A stretch of 64,000 nt of DNA from CAVXYG01 sp963706835 (GCA_963706835.1 CAVPOB010000016.1:62001-126000); one strand, 5' to 3'. Positions 54,055 to 62,947 are shown, counted from the stretch's first letter. Made by a program: numbers and translations. Notes: generated from the sequence alone by a model not told the origin.

Positions 54055-54472
54055 TCTGCACCCGGTTCGGGGGTTTGCACCCGGCGCGGGGGCGGCGTGT
54101 CCGGTATGCGGGGCAGGTCTGCACCCGGTTCGGGGGTTTGCACCCGGGACGGGGGCGGATCGGGCCGGATCTGGGCCGACAGCCCCCGTCCCGGGTGCAT
54201 ACCCCCGCGACGGGTGCACAGTTGCCGCCCCGGGGGCCCTCTGACAGCCCCCGTCCCGGGTGCATACCCCCGCGACGGGTGCACAGTTGCCGCCCCGGGG
54301 GCCCTCGACAGCCCCCGTCCCGGGTGCATACCCCCGCAACGGGTGCACAGTTGCCGCCCCGGGGGCCCTGACAGCCCCCGTCCCGGGTGCATACCCCCGC
54401 AACGGGTGCACAGTTGCCGCCCCGGGGGTCCTGACAGCCCCCGTCCCGGGTGCATACCCCGCAACGGGTGCA
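54055..54472. repeat. Repeat family A, locus 3 (two forward, five inverted units)
   Basis: Forward units begin at 54055 and 54117 with TCTGCACCCGGTTCGGGGGT. Five inverted units follow. Each forward unit ends in CGGGGGCGG and each inverted unit starts with CAGCCCCCGTCCCGGGTGCA, which are nearly complementary, so forward and inverted parts can pair. Confidence 0.88.
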
Positions 54473-54490
54473 CGGTGGCGGCCACGGGGG
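54178..54490. repeat. Tandem array of inverted units, 63-65 bp period
   Basis: Starts of the motif GACAGCCCCCG are at 54178, 54243, 54307, 54370 and 54433, giving periods of 65, 64, 63 and 63 bp. Copies are almost identical and differ mainly in the length of short G and C runs and in one base (GCGAC or GCAAC). The array seems to have expanded by recent unequal duplication from the two-unit state seen at other loci. Confidence 0.9.
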
Positions 54491-54634
54491 TCCGGGCACG
54501 AGGCCGCCGACACCCGCACCCAAGCGCATCTCCGTCCCAGCCCAGAGGGGCCGCGAGGCCCCGTTACCCCCGCGGAACGGGCGCCCACCCCGAGCCACGG
54601 CCCGAAGTAGTACACCCTAGATCGTGATGAGCAG

Positions 54635-55426
54635 CTAACCGCGCCCCGGCTGCAGCGCCTGCGACACGTCCACGTTCAGCCGGATGTCCTCGGTGACGAA
54701 GCGCGCCCACGGACGGCCCTGATCGGCCCAGGTCGCCGTGCCCACGGCGGGCACCCCGGTGCCGGGCACTTTGGCGCCCGGCTCGCAGCGGGCGATCCAC
54801 AGGACTTTCGCCGGGGCTCGGGAGTCCCGGAAGCGCCAGCCGTGCAGCTCCCGCAACTCCCCGGACCGAGGATCGAAGTGCGCGGCGAACTCATCGTGGC
54901 CCTCCGCGCCGAAGGGCACCTGCAACATCGCCCTCGTGTCGTCGACACCGCGCCACGCCACACCCGGGTGCGTGACGAGCACGGCCGGGGCCGCCGCCGC
55001 CAGCTCGGCCCACATGCCGAGGTTGGCCGCCTGCTCGACCTGCGGCCCCTCGTCCTGGCCGATGATCGGGATGTCCATCAGGCTGCGCCCGTCGATGTAC
55101 TCCTCCCGCACGGGCATCACGGGTCGGCGATACCAGGTGGCATCGATGATGTGCCGGTAGGAGCGGCCCACGTCATGGATGAAGCGGAAGCGCGCCGGCA
55201 GCCAGACCCCGAAGGGGCTCATGCGGGCCCGGCCGGTCACGACGACCGAGCGGATGACCGGGACGCTGTCGCCGTACACGCCGTGCAACCAGCGGCCCAC
55301 TGGGGCCGGCAGGTCCGCAGGCAGCGGTCGTCTTTCGACCGGGGGCTGCGTGGGTTCGGGCCACGGTGGGAACGGCGCGGAGGGCACGCGAAGGCCCGCC
55401 CATCCGGCGATGGCGGCGCCACCCAC
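54635..55426 (-). CDS. DUF6544-like protein, start possibly frameshifted
   Basis: A 263-residue protein of the DUF6544 type: LPAPVGRWLHGVYGDSVPVI, GRARMSPFGVWLPARFRFIH and YIDGRSLMDIPIIG occur in the expected order, followed by AANLGMWAELA and LQVPFGAEGHDEFAAHFDP. Family members have an N-terminal hydrophobic anchor; here the GTG at 55426 leaves only part of it. If one A near 55458 is removed, a GTG at 55466 gives MSTGTRAAAAALVGGAAIAG, a better anchor. Function unknown. Confidence 0.72.
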   Translation of the reverse strand: MGGAAIAGWAGLRVPSAPFPPWPEPTQPPVERRPLPADLPAPVGRWLHGVYGDSVPVIRSVVVTGRARMSPFGVWLPARFRFIHDVGRSYRHIIDATWYRRPVMPVREEYIDGRSLMDIPIIGQDEGPQVEQAANLGMWAELAAAAPAVLVTHPGVAWRGVDDTRAMLQVPFGAEGHDEFAAHFDPRSGELRELHGWRFRDSRAPAKVLWIARCEPGAKVPGTGVPAVGTATWADQGRPWARFVTEDIRLNVDVSQALQPGRG

Positions 55427-55570
55427 CAGTGCTGCCGCTGCGGCGGCCCGGGTGCCTGGTGCTCACGCGATCGAGCCTGCCACACCGATCCGCGACGGGT
55501 GCGGCGGAGCCTCAGGCGTCTCGGCGACGGGTGCGGCGAGCCTCAGCGATGCGCGACGTGTGCGACGAGC

Positions 55571-57190
55571 TCAGCCCGACTGCTGCAGGTGCCGTCGCAG
55601 CACCTTGCCAGCGGCATTGCGCGGCAGGGAGTCGTGCACGACCACGTCTGCTGGCCGCTGCGCCGGCGCCAGCCGCTCGGCCGACCAGGCGAGAAACTCC
55701 TCGACGAACCTGTCCGTGGGGCGTTCCACGAGGACGACATGCGCAACAGCCCGCTGCCCGAAATCGGGGTCGCTGCGCGGCACGACGGCGACATCGAGCA
55801 CGGCCGGGTGATGGCGCAGCACCTCCTCCACCTCCAGCGGGTGCACGTTCTCCCCGCCGATCACCATCACGTCGTCGACCCGGCCCATGACGCGCAGCCG
55901 GCCGTGCTCGTCGATGACGCCGAGGTCGCCGGTCCAGACGAGCCCGCCCACGCGGCTGCGGTCGCTACCGTCGGTATAGCCCTCGAAGGATGTCCGGGAG
56001 CCCACGAAGATCCGGCCGGAGCGACCCGGCGGCAGTTCCCGATCGTTCTCGTCGAGGATGCTGACCGTGACGCCGGGCAGCGGCCGGCCCGCGCTGCCGG
56101 GATCGTCGCGCAGATCGTCGGGGGTGGCCACCGTCGCGAACGCCGCCTCGGTCGATCCGTAGAGGTTGTACAGCACATCCCCGTAGCGGTCGGAGAACCG
56201 CCGCACCAGGGGAGGGGGTGTGGCAGCGCCGGAGACCGCCACGACGCGCAGCGCCGACAAGTCGAGGCCGGCGGTCTGCTCCGGCGGCAGCTGGGCCATC
56301 CGCTGGGCCACGACCGGCACGGTGATGATCACCGGCACCCGACGCGCTGCCGCCACCTGCAGGACGCGCAGCGGGTCGGGTCGGCGCAGCAGAATCTGCG
56401 TGGTGTCGAGCAGGGCGCAGAGCCGGTGGTGCATCCACCCCCATGCGTGGAACAGCGGAGCCGCGATCAAGTGCGTGTCGCGCTGCTGGAAGGGGAACCC
56501 GTGCAGCAGCGCCACGACCGACTCGATCGGCGCCGAAGTCCGCGCAGCACCGCGGGGCACCCCCGTCGTCCCACTGGTCAGGATGACGTGGCGACCCGTG
56601 GCCGGGGGCTTGCCCGGCGCCGTCACCGGCCCGCCGGCGAGCATCTCCCAGTCTGCGCCGGCCAGCGTCAGCGTTGCCGACGGCGGGCACCGATCGGCCA
56701 GGTCCGGGTCGGCGAGGTACGCCGTGATCCCCTCGCGCTCGGCGATACGGGCGATCTGTTCGGCCGAGTGACCGGTGTTGAGGTAGTAGGTATCGGCGCC
56801 GGTGCGACCGATCGCTGCCAGGGCCTCGGTGTAGGCCCGACTGTTGCGCCCGAGCAGTCCAACGCGGGTCCCCGGGCCGTAGCCGCGCTCCCGCAGCGCA
56901 GTAGTCGCCGCCCGCGTGCGGTGCTCGGCCTCGGCGAACGTCACCGATTCGAGCGCGTCGTCGAGGTCGATCACGGCGGTTTCGTCGGGGTGACGGGCGG
57001 CGCCGCCGGCATAGCCGAGGGCAGGGGTCGTACCCCAGCGATTCAGCGCTGCCAGCAGTCGCGCGTTGGCACGGGGATCGGCGGGGGGCGAGAGACGCGC
57101 CCGCAGAGCTCCGCGGGCCGCTGTGGGCCCCAGCCCCAGCAAGCGCACCAGGCCGTCGCTGTCGGGAATGGGAAGGGCCGGGGGACTCAT
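55571..57190 (-). CDS. Acyl-CoA synthetase / AMP-dependent ligase (canonical)
   Basis: A 539-residue adenylate-forming enzyme with all motifs intact: LTSGTTGVPRGA (A3, Arg replacing Lys), LYGSTEAAF (A5), WTGDLGVID (A7), GRVDDVMVIGGENVHPLEVE (A8) and NAAGKVLRR (A10 catalytic Lys). It activates a carboxylic acid to the acyl-AMP and then the CoA ester; chain length cannot be told. It serves as an internal contrast with the degenerate homologue at 1008-2744. It is divergent from the epoxide-hydrolase-like gene, 67 bp away, so the two promoters overlap. Confidence 0.88.
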   Translation of the reverse strand: MSPPALPIPDSDGLVRLLGLGPTAARGALRARLSPPADPRANARLLAALNRWGTTPALGYAGGAARHPDETAVIDLDDALESVTFAEAEHRTRAATTALRERGYGPGTRVGLLGRNSRAYTEALAAIGRTGADTYYLNTGHSAEQIARIAEREGITAYLADPDLADRCPPSATLTLAGADWEMLAGGPVTAPGKPPATGRHVILTSGTTGVPRGAARTSAPIESVVALLHGFPFQQRDTHLIAAPLFHAWGWMHHRLCALLDTTQILLRRPDPLRVLQVAAARRVPVIITVPVVAQRMAQLPPEQTAGLDLSALRVVAVSGAATPPPLVRRFSDRYGDVLYNLYGSTEAAFATVATPDDLRDDPGSAGRPLPGVTVSILDENDRELPPGRSGRIFVGSRTSFEGYTDGSDRSRVGGLVWTGDLGVIDEHGRLRVMGRVDDVMVIGGENVHPLEVEEVLRHHPAVLDVAVVPRSDPDFGQRAVAHVVLVERPTDRFVEEFLAWSAERLAPAQRPADVVVHDSLPRNAAGKVLRRHLQQSG

Positions 57191-57257
57191 GGGGGCATCC
57201 TGACGCAGGACAGGTCGCGATGCCGGGCCTTGGGGCAGGCAACGTAGGCTGCGGCGT

Positions 57258-58085
57258 ATGCATCGATTCGAGCGCGGGGGCTACGTCTTCGACGTGCGCG
57301 ACGGCGGGGATCCCGGCGCCCCGGCCGTTGTCCTGCTCCACGGCTTTCCCGAGGACGGCGGGTCCTGGGACGAGGTTGCCCTGCAGGTGCAGCAGGCCGG
57401 ATACCGGACGCTGGCCCCGGATCTGCGCGGCGTCTCCCGTGGCGCCCGCCCACGCCGGAGCGTCGAGTACCGCATGGCCGAGAGTGTCCACGACGTGGTG
57501 GCACTCCTGGATGCTGCCGGGTTGGCGCAGGCCCACATCGTCGGTCATGACTGGGGCGGCGCCGTTGCCTGGGCCATGGCCGGCGAGCACCCCGACCGGG
57601 TGCTGACCTTGACGTCGGTCTCGACCCCGCACCCGCTGGCGATTGCGGGCGCCATGGTGCGCAGCACGCAGGCGCTGCAGTCGTGGTACGCGGCCCTGTT
57701 CCAGTTGCCGTACCTGCCGGAGGCGCTGCTGGCTCCCGGTCGTCCGCTGTGGCGCGCGCTGGTGCGAGGCATGCCGCGGGACGACGTCCAGCGCTACTCC
57801 CAGCGCATGTCGGACCGGGCGGCCCGGTCGGCGGCGCTGGGGTGGTATCGGGCGATCCCGCGCGAAATCGTGGCACCGTCGGTGCGCTGGTCGGCGGTAT
57901 CGGTGCCCACGCTGTATGTGTGGGGCGACCGGGACCCGGCTCTGGGCCGCGCAGCCGCTGAGACCACCGCGGAATACGTCACCGGCCCTTACCGGTTCGA
58001 GGTGATCCGGGCCGGCCACTGGATCCCCGAGACCCGCCCGGTGCTGCTGGCTTCGCTGCTGATCGAGCATCTGGGGTCGGCGTGA
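57258..58085 (+). CDS. Alpha/beta hydrolase, epoxide hydrolase-like
   Basis: A 275-residue alpha/beta hydrolase. The HGFP oxyanion motif is in VVLLHGFPEDGGSWD. The nucleophile elbow is VGHDWGGAVAW, with Asp as nucleophile, as in epoxide hydrolases and haloalkane dehalogenases. The C-terminal LYVWGDRDPALG carries the acid and IRAGHWIPE the His. The stop overlaps the start of the acetyltransferase gene (GTGA), and the P450 follows, giving a three-gene oxidative set. Substrate unknown. Confidence 0.87.
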   Translation: MHRFERGGYVFDVRDGGDPGAPAVVLLHGFPEDGGSWDEVALQVQQAGYRTLAPDLRGVSRGARPRRSVEYRMAESVHDVVALLDAAGLAQAHIVGHDWGGAVAWAMAGEHPDRVLTLTSVSTPHPLAIAGAMVRSTQALQSWYAALFQLPYLPEALLAPGRPLWRALVRGMPRDDVQRYSQRMSDRAARSAALGWYRAIPREIVAPSVRWSAVSVPTLYVWGDRDPALGRAAAETTAEYVTGPYRFEVIRAGHWIPETRPVLLASLLIEHLGSA

Positions 58086-58595
58086 TCGCCATCCGCCCGG
58101 CCGAACCTGCGGACGTGCCCGGGATCGTGCATCTGGTGCGGCAACTGGCTGCCTACGAGCGCGAGCCGGACGCGGTGGTCGCCACGCCCGACCACCTGGC
58201 CGCGGCGCTGTTCCCCACCACCGGTGCCCCGCTGGTACACGCCCATGTCGCCGACTCCGGGGGCGCCCTGGCCGGGATCGCCGTGTGGTTCGTGTCTTTC
58301 TCGACGTGGGAGGGGCGCCACGGCATCTACCTGGAGGATCTCTACGTCGCGCCGGAGCACCGTGCAGCCGGTGTCGGGCGAGCGTTGGTCGCCGAGTTGG
58401 CGGCCGAGGCCGTGCGGCGCGGCTACGCGCGGGTCGAGTGGTCGGTGCTGGACTGGAACGAGCCCGCCCGGCGCTTCTACCGGGCGCATCGGCGGCTCGG
58501 AGATGACCGAATGGGTGCCGACCCGGTTGTCCGGTCCGGCCCTGCAGGCGTTGGCAGCACAGGCCGGCGGAGCCCCCGATGCAGCCACGACCTGA
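58082..58595 (+). CDS. GNAT-family acetyltransferase, frameshifted at its C-terminus
   Basis: A diamine-acetyltransferase-like GNAT. The GTG start (58082) overlaps the hydrolase stop. Seen are IRPAEPADVPGIVHLVRQLA, then GIYLEDLYVAPEHRAAGVGRALV with the acetyl-CoA loop (R-x2-G-V-G-R-A), and WSVLDWNEPARRFYRA. After FYRA the frame is lost by one extra C at about 58487. The restored reading, IGGSEMTEWVPTRLSG, matches the usual GNAT C-terminus and gives 170 residues ending at 58595. It overlaps the P450 start by 17 bp. Confidence 0.8.
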
Positions 58596-60000
58596 CCCCT
58601 GTTGCGGCCCCGCTGCACCGATCGATCGCCAGGGCGTCCCGAACCGGCGCTACCGCTCCGCCGAGGCCACCGCCCCCGGACCGAGCGGGCCGGACATGCT
58701 GCTGGCCTTCCGGCAGGTCTCGACGAATCCGCTGGACTACCTGCGGCGGGTGCGCGCGGAGTACGGCCCGCTCGTGCAGTTCCCGGTGCCGGATCTGCCG
58801 ACCTACCTCGTCGATGACGACCACACCGTCCGGCAGGTCCTCATGGTGCGCGACGCGGAGTTCGACAAGGACACGCTGCAATACCGGGCCCTGGCGATGG
58901 TGACCGGTGAGGGGCTCCTGGCGGCTCCCAACCCGTTGTGGCGTCAGCAGCGCCCCGTCCTGCAGCCGGCGTTCCACCGACGGGTGCTCGACCGGCTGGT
59001 GGCCGATACCGCCGCGGCCACGCTGCGTCAGATCCGCCGGTGGCGGCAAGCCCCCGCGGGCTCGGTCGTCGACATCGACCAGGCGATGATGCGGATCGGC
59101 CTGGAAGTGGTGGGGGAGCACCTCTTCGACGCCGATCTGCGCCAGACGGCGCCGCGCCTGGCGCGGGCCACCCTGCACGCGCTGGAAGCGGTGATCGATT
59201 CGGTGCGGCTGCCGTGGGCGCTCGTGCGGGGCCTGCCCACGCCGGTCCGGCGTCGCTACCGGGCAGCGATGGGGGAGTTGGACGCCGCCGTCGAGGAGCT
59301 GGTGGCTGAGCGCGCCCGCCGGCCCGCCCCTGAGCGGACCGATCTCCTGGGGCTGCTCCTGGCGGCCTACCCGGACGATCCCGAGATCGTGCGCGACCAG
59401 ATCATCACGTTCCTTGTGGCGGGCCATGAGACGGTGGCATCGGCGCTCACCTGGGCCTTCGGACTCCTCGCGCACCACCCGCAGGAGTTGCGACGCGTGC
59501 ACGAGGAACTGGCCGCGCACCGCGTCGGCGAGGGGATCGGCCTGTCGGATCTGGACGAACTGCCGGCGGTGCGGGCATGCTTCGACGAGGCGCTGCGCCT
59601 GTACCCGCCGGCCTGGGTCATCACCCGCTCGGCGACCATCGACACGGTACTGGGCGGCCGGTTCGTCCCGGCCGGGTCGCTCATCATCATCAGTCCTTGG
59701 CTGCGGCACCGCGACCCCGCGCGGTGGCCGCTGCCGGATGCGTTCCTGCCGGAACGGTTCGGGACGCGACCCGGGGCGCTGGCCCGGGCGGCCACGACGC
59801 GCGCGGAGTACCTGCCGTTCGGCACTGGGGCGCGCCTGTGCATCGGACGCGACGTCGCCAATGTGGAAGCGTGCGTCGTGCTGGCTCTGCTGCTGGGCGA
59901 GTTTGCCTTCGAGCCGGTCGCGGCGCAACTGCCGGACATCGACCCATTGGTCACGCTGCGGCCGAGAGGCGGTTTGCGGCTACGGCTCTGGCCACGCTGA
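58579..60000 (+). CDS. Cytochrome P450
   Basis: A 473-residue soluble P450. The I-helix oxygen-binding motif is FLVAGHETVAS (about residues 277-287), the K-helix ExxR is EALR (about 337), and the heme loop is FGTGARLCIG with the thiolate Cys near residue 421. The layout resembles the CYP4/CYP102 group more than typical actinobacterial CYP105. The substrate is unknown; the neighbours (epoxide-hydrolase-like, acyl-CoA synthetase, Idi) suggest a lipid or isoprenoid. No ferredoxin or reductase gene is adjacent. Confidence 0.9.
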   Translation: MQPRPDPCCGPAAPIDRQGVPNRRYRSAEATAPGPSGPDMLLAFRQVSTNPLDYLRRVRAEYGPLVQFPVPDLPTYLVDDDHTVRQVLMVRDAEFDKDTLQYRALAMVTGEGLLAAPNPLWRQQRPVLQPAFHRRVLDRLVADTAAATLRQIRRWRQAPAGSVVDIDQAMMRIGLEVVGEHLFDADLRQTAPRLARATLHALEAVIDSVRLPWALVRGLPTPVRRRYRAAMGELDAAVEELVAERARRPAPERTDLLGLLLAAYPDDPEIVRDQIITFLVAGHETVASALTWAFGLLAHHPQELRRVHEELAAHRVGEGIGLSDLDELPAVRACFDEALRLYPPAWVITRSATIDTVLGGRFVPAGSLIIISPWLRHRDPARWPLPDAFLPERFGTRPGALARAATTRAEYLPFGTGARLCIGRDVANVEACVVLALLLGEFAFEPVAAQLPDIDPLVTLRPRGGLRLRLWPR

Positions 60001-60006
60001 TCAGCG

Positions 60007-60570
60007 CTAGCTGGCTGCGGCAGCCAGCAGCGCCGAAGGCAGGTCGGCCAGGTCCAACTGCTGGATCTGGAGCACGCTCCAGGGACTGAGCAACCACGGG
60101 CTGGTCGCGGCGACATCGGCCAGCGCCCGTGGATCCGCCCAGGCGATCTCCATCACCTCGTTCGGGTTGGGCTCCAGTGGGGCCGACAACGTCGCCACAT
60201 ACACCGGGCACACCTCGTTCTCCACGATTCCCGAGGCGTCCGTTGCGCGATAGCGGAAGTCCGGCAGCACCGGTGCGATGGCTGCGGCTCTGGTGCCCAG
60301 CTCGTCCTGCAACCGCCGGGCGATGGCGGCCTCGAATGCCTCGCCCGGCCGGGGATGCCCGCAGCAGGCGTTCGTCCACACGCCCGGCCAGGTGCGCTTG
60401 GTCAGTGCACGCCGAGTCAAGAGGACCCGGCCCTTGCCATCGACCACGTAGCAGGAGAACGCCAGATGCAGCGGAGTGTCGGCGGCATGGACCGAGAGCC
60501 GCTCCGCGGTGCCGCTGGGCAGACCATCACCATCGAGCAGCACGACGACATCGCCAGGATCCTTGGTCAC
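60007..60570 (-). CDS. idi: Isopentenyl-diphosphate delta-isomerase, type I
   Basis: A 187-residue Nudix-fold isomerase. The catalytic Cys is in WTNACCGHPRPGE, the Glu in IVENEVCPVYVA, and the metal-binding His is in LHLAFSCYVV. It interconverts IPP and DMAPP to supply isoprenoid synthesis. The GTG at 60570 is the likely start, since the frame upstream is not conserved. It is convergent with the P450 gene (6-bp gap) and follows the CBS gene in the same direction, 219 bp away. Confidence 0.9.
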   Translation of the reverse strand: MTKDPGDVVVLLDGDGLPSGTAERLSVHAADTPLHLAFSCYVVDGKGRVLLTRRALTKRTWPGVWTNACCGHPRPGEAFEAAIARRLQDELGTRAAAIAPVLPDFRYRATDASGIVENEVCPVYVATLSAPLEPNPNEVMEIAWADPRALADVAATSPWLLSPWSVLQIQQLDLADLPSALLAAAAS

Positions 60571-60789
60571 CGGACTATTCTCGCCCCCGCTGCTGCGGAC
60601 CACACCACGGGCTGGCCCACCGGCGTGTCGTCCGACGGTGTCCCTACCGGCCGGCGCCGAATCCGCTGGGTTCCGGCCGACCGTGGGCGCGCACGAACAG
60701 TCACCGAAGCGCTGACGGCCCACGTGTTGCAGTCTCGTTGGATGGGGGCCGCGCAGCCCCGCCATGCCCGCAAGGGCGCCGGCAGATGC

Positions 60790-61225
60790 TCAGCTGGTGG
60801 TCACGTACTGGATCAGTGCGTCGCGCTCACCCTCGAGCTCGCCGAGCCGGTTCTTCACCACGTCGCCGATGCTGACCAGCCCCACCATGACGCCGTGCTC
60901 GTCCACCACCGGGATATGGCGCACTCTGCGCTCGGTCATCAGCGCCATGATGTCGGTGACGGTGGCATCGGGCGGTGCACATTGCACGATCCGGCTCATG
61001 ATCGCCGACACCGGAAGGTCGAGCACGGTCGGCGCCCTGGGCCGCCAGTTCGCGGACGACATCACGCTCCGACACCATGCCGGCGACCCGCTCCCCATCG
61101 TCGGAGACCACGAGTGCGCCGATTCGACGAGCGGCGAGCTCGGCCAGCAGCTCGCGCACTGAGGCCGTCGATGCGATCGCGGCGATCTCGTGGCCCTTGG
61201 TGTTGAGGATGGTCTCGAGTTTCAT
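60790..61225 (-). pseudogene. CBS-domain protein, split by a +1 frameshift
   Basis: A two-CBS protein. The ATG at 61225 overlaps the HisN stop (ATGA) behind CCAAGGAGG, so it is translated with it. The first CBS domain reads MKLETILNTKGHEIAAIAS to DVVRELAAQG, then the frame breaks at about 61040 because of one extra G. The second CBS continues PTVLDLPVSAIMSRIVQC and TERRVRHIPVVDEHGVMVG to the stop at 60790. Corrected length is 144 residues. Such proteins bind adenosine ligands and regulate a partner; the partner here may be HisN or Idi, by position only. Confidence 0.75.
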
Positions 61226-62109
61226 GCACTCCTCCTTGGGATGTCCACGACCATAGTGGTTTCGGCCGTGCCGCAACAGCAGCAGTATGGGTGGCGCTGC
61301 GTCACTGCGGGGCACAGCAGCTCGACGACTGTGGAGTGAAGGGCGCGGTTGGTGCTCACGGCGCTGCCGTGGGAGAGCGCCGGCGACCCGTCGTAGCCGG
61401 TCAGCCTGCCCCCGGCCTCGGTCACCACTGGGACCAGAGCCGCCATGTCCCACGGCATGAGGTGGGGCTCAGCTGCGATATCCACCGCGCCCTCGGCAAC
61501 CAGGACATGGGACAGGAAGTCGCCGTATGCCCTGGTGCGCCAGCACTTCTGGATCAGTTCCCGAAGTCCGCGGTGTGCTCCTCGCTCGCGCCAACCGACT
61601 TCGTCGGAGTAGGAGAACGACGCATCGGAGAGCGTCGCCACCGCGCTGGTGTGGATGCGCCGCGTCGAGCCGTCGATGTCGGAGGTGTAGGCGCCCAGCG
61701 TCTGGGCGGCCCACCAGCGGCGGCCGAGCGCGGGCGCCGATACTACGCCGACCACCGGCGTGCTCTGCGCAACTGCGGGGCCCACCGCCAGACCGATCAA
61801 TGTGCACCAGACCGGTACGCCGCGCAGGTAGTTGGCCGTCCCGTCGATCGGATCGATGATCCAGTGCCGGTCGGCGACGCCGAGTTCGCCGAACTCCTCA
61901 CCGACGATGCAGTCCTGGGGCCGGTCGTGGGTCAGCCGCGAACGCAGCAAGGCTTCAACAGCCCGGTCCGCTTCGGTCACGGGCGTGTGATCAGGCTTGG
62001 TCTCCACGAGCAGCCCCGACTTGCGGTAGCTGCCCATGGTCAGTTCATCGGCGAGGTCAGCAAGTCGGAGGGCGAGGTCGAGATCGGCCTGCAAATGTGC
62101 GGCGTCCAT
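61222..62109 (-). CDS. hisN: Inositol-monophosphatase-family phosphatase (HisN-like)
   Basis: A 295-residue Mg-dependent phosphatase. Metal motifs are GEEFGE (near residue 80), IDPIDGTANYLRG (about 98) and PWDMAALVPVVTEAGG near residue 225. The group includes histidinol-phosphatase and inositol monophosphatase; the actinobacterial HisN has the WIIDPIDGT variant seen here, so histidine synthesis is the best guess. The start is the ATG at 62109. A Cys-rich end (PYCCCCGTAE) is unusual for the family and could be a metal or redox extension. The next gene (CBS) overlaps its stop. Confidence 0.85.
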   Translation of the reverse strand: MDAAHLQADLDLALRLADLADELTMGSYRKSGLLVETKPDHTPVTEADRAVEALLRSRLTHDRPQDCIVGEEFGELGVADRHWIIDPIDGTANYLRGVPVWCTLIGLAVGPAVAQSTPVVGVVSAPALGRRWWAAQTLGAYTSDIDGSTRRIHTSAVATLSDASFSYSDEVGWRERGAHRGLRELIQKCWRTRAYGDFLSHVLVAEGAVDIAAEPHLMPWDMAALVPVVTEAGGRLTGYDGSPALSHGSAVSTNRALHSTVVELLCPAVTQRHPYCCCCGTAETTMVVDIPRRSA

Positions 62110-62197
62110 GTCGGCAACGCTAGCGGCAGGGCGAAGCCGCGGGGACCAGAGGGCGGCGGTGCTTGAACGGCCCTCAGATGCGCGACAGTCTGACACC

Positions 62198-62698
62198 ATG
62201 ACCCATTCATCCGGTGGCGCCGCAGCGATCCTCGCCCAGGGGATCTACGAGGGCGGGCTGCCGCTCAAGGAGATCTTCGGCCTGCCGGTGCACCCGTTGG
62301 TCGTTCACGCCGTCGTCGTGCTCATCCCGCTGGCGTCGCTGGGGCTGGTGCTCATGGCAACCAGCATCAAGCGCTCGAAGCGGTATGGCGCTGCGGTGAC
62401 TGCGATTGCTGCAGTGGCAGCAGCCTCTGCCTTCGTCGCCATGGCCAGTGGACGCGATCTTGCCGAGCGCTTCGGATACGGGCAGCAGCAGCACTTCGAG
62501 ATCGGGGGCTGGATGCCGTGGGTCGGCCTTGCCCTGTTCGGCAACTGCCTGCTGCTGTGGCTCGTGGACAAGAAGCCGGCCAGCCGCAGTTTCCCCGGCA
62601 CGATGCTGGCCATCGCGGGCTTCCTGATCGCCGCCGCCGCGACTGGGCTCACCGTCTACACCGGGCATCTCGGCGCGGACCTGGTCTGGGGGAACTGA
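62198..62698 (+). CDS. DUF2231 membrane protein
   Basis: A 166-residue protein with four membrane segments and the DUF2231 signature LPVHPLVVHAVVVLIPLASL, ending in YTGHLGADLVWG. The His residues at both ends (HPLVVHAV and GHLGADLV) may bind a metal. Family members are quinone- or heme-related in part, but the function is unassigned. It is divergent from hisN, with an 88-bp promoter region. Confidence 0.85.
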   Translation: MTHSSGGAAAILAQGIYEGGLPLKEIFGLPVHPLVVHAVVVLIPLASLGLVLMATSIKRSKRYGAAVTAIAAVAAASAFVAMASGRDLAERFGYGQQQHFEIGGWMPWVGLALFGNCLLLWLVDKKPASRSFPGTMLAIAGFLIAAAATGLTVYTGHLGADLVWGN

Positions 62699-62785
62699 GG
62701 TCGCCGCTACCATCCCGGCCGCAGCAGGTCCGGCGCTTGCCTGACCGGGGTGATGGCGGGCTGCCGAGTCGACCGGCGGTGGGTG

Positions 62786-62862
62786 CGGTTGGCGGGGGCG
62801 GTTGACGGTTGACGGTTGGCGGCGGGCGGTTGGCGGGCGGCGGTTGGCGGGCGGTTGGCGCT
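62786..62862. repeat. GGTTGGCGG-type simple repeat
   Basis: A 77-bp stretch of short G-rich repeats (GGTTGACGGTTGACGG, then GGTTGGCGGGCGG twice or more). Repeats of this kind are prone to slippage and could form quadruplex structures on the plus strand. Confidence 0.6.
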
Positions 62863-62947
62863 GGCCGCATCTGGCGTTGAACCATTGGCCACTGTGGCCG
62901 GCGTATTCGATGGTCGGTGGTCCCTCTGAGCGACCATGGCGGGGGAG

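Larger units (their letters stand above)
53915..54634. other. 720-bp gap between convergent genes; holds repeat locus 3
   Basis: No gene. Repeat family A covers 54055-54490. Open reading frames across it encode only repeat-derived Cys/Pro/Arg peptides in all frames. Confidence 0.65.

Noticed and set aside
54178..54490. CRISPR array
   Set aside because: The period of 63-65 bp is regular, but the supposed spacers are as identical as the repeats and there are no cas genes. It is a tandem duplication of the inverted unit.
54055..54610. Repetitive Cys/Pro-rich peptides encoded by open frames in the repeats
   Set aside because: Every frame on both strands gives some such peptide because the repeat length lets frames stay open. 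Copies change frame between units, and no ribosome-binding site or conserved start is present.
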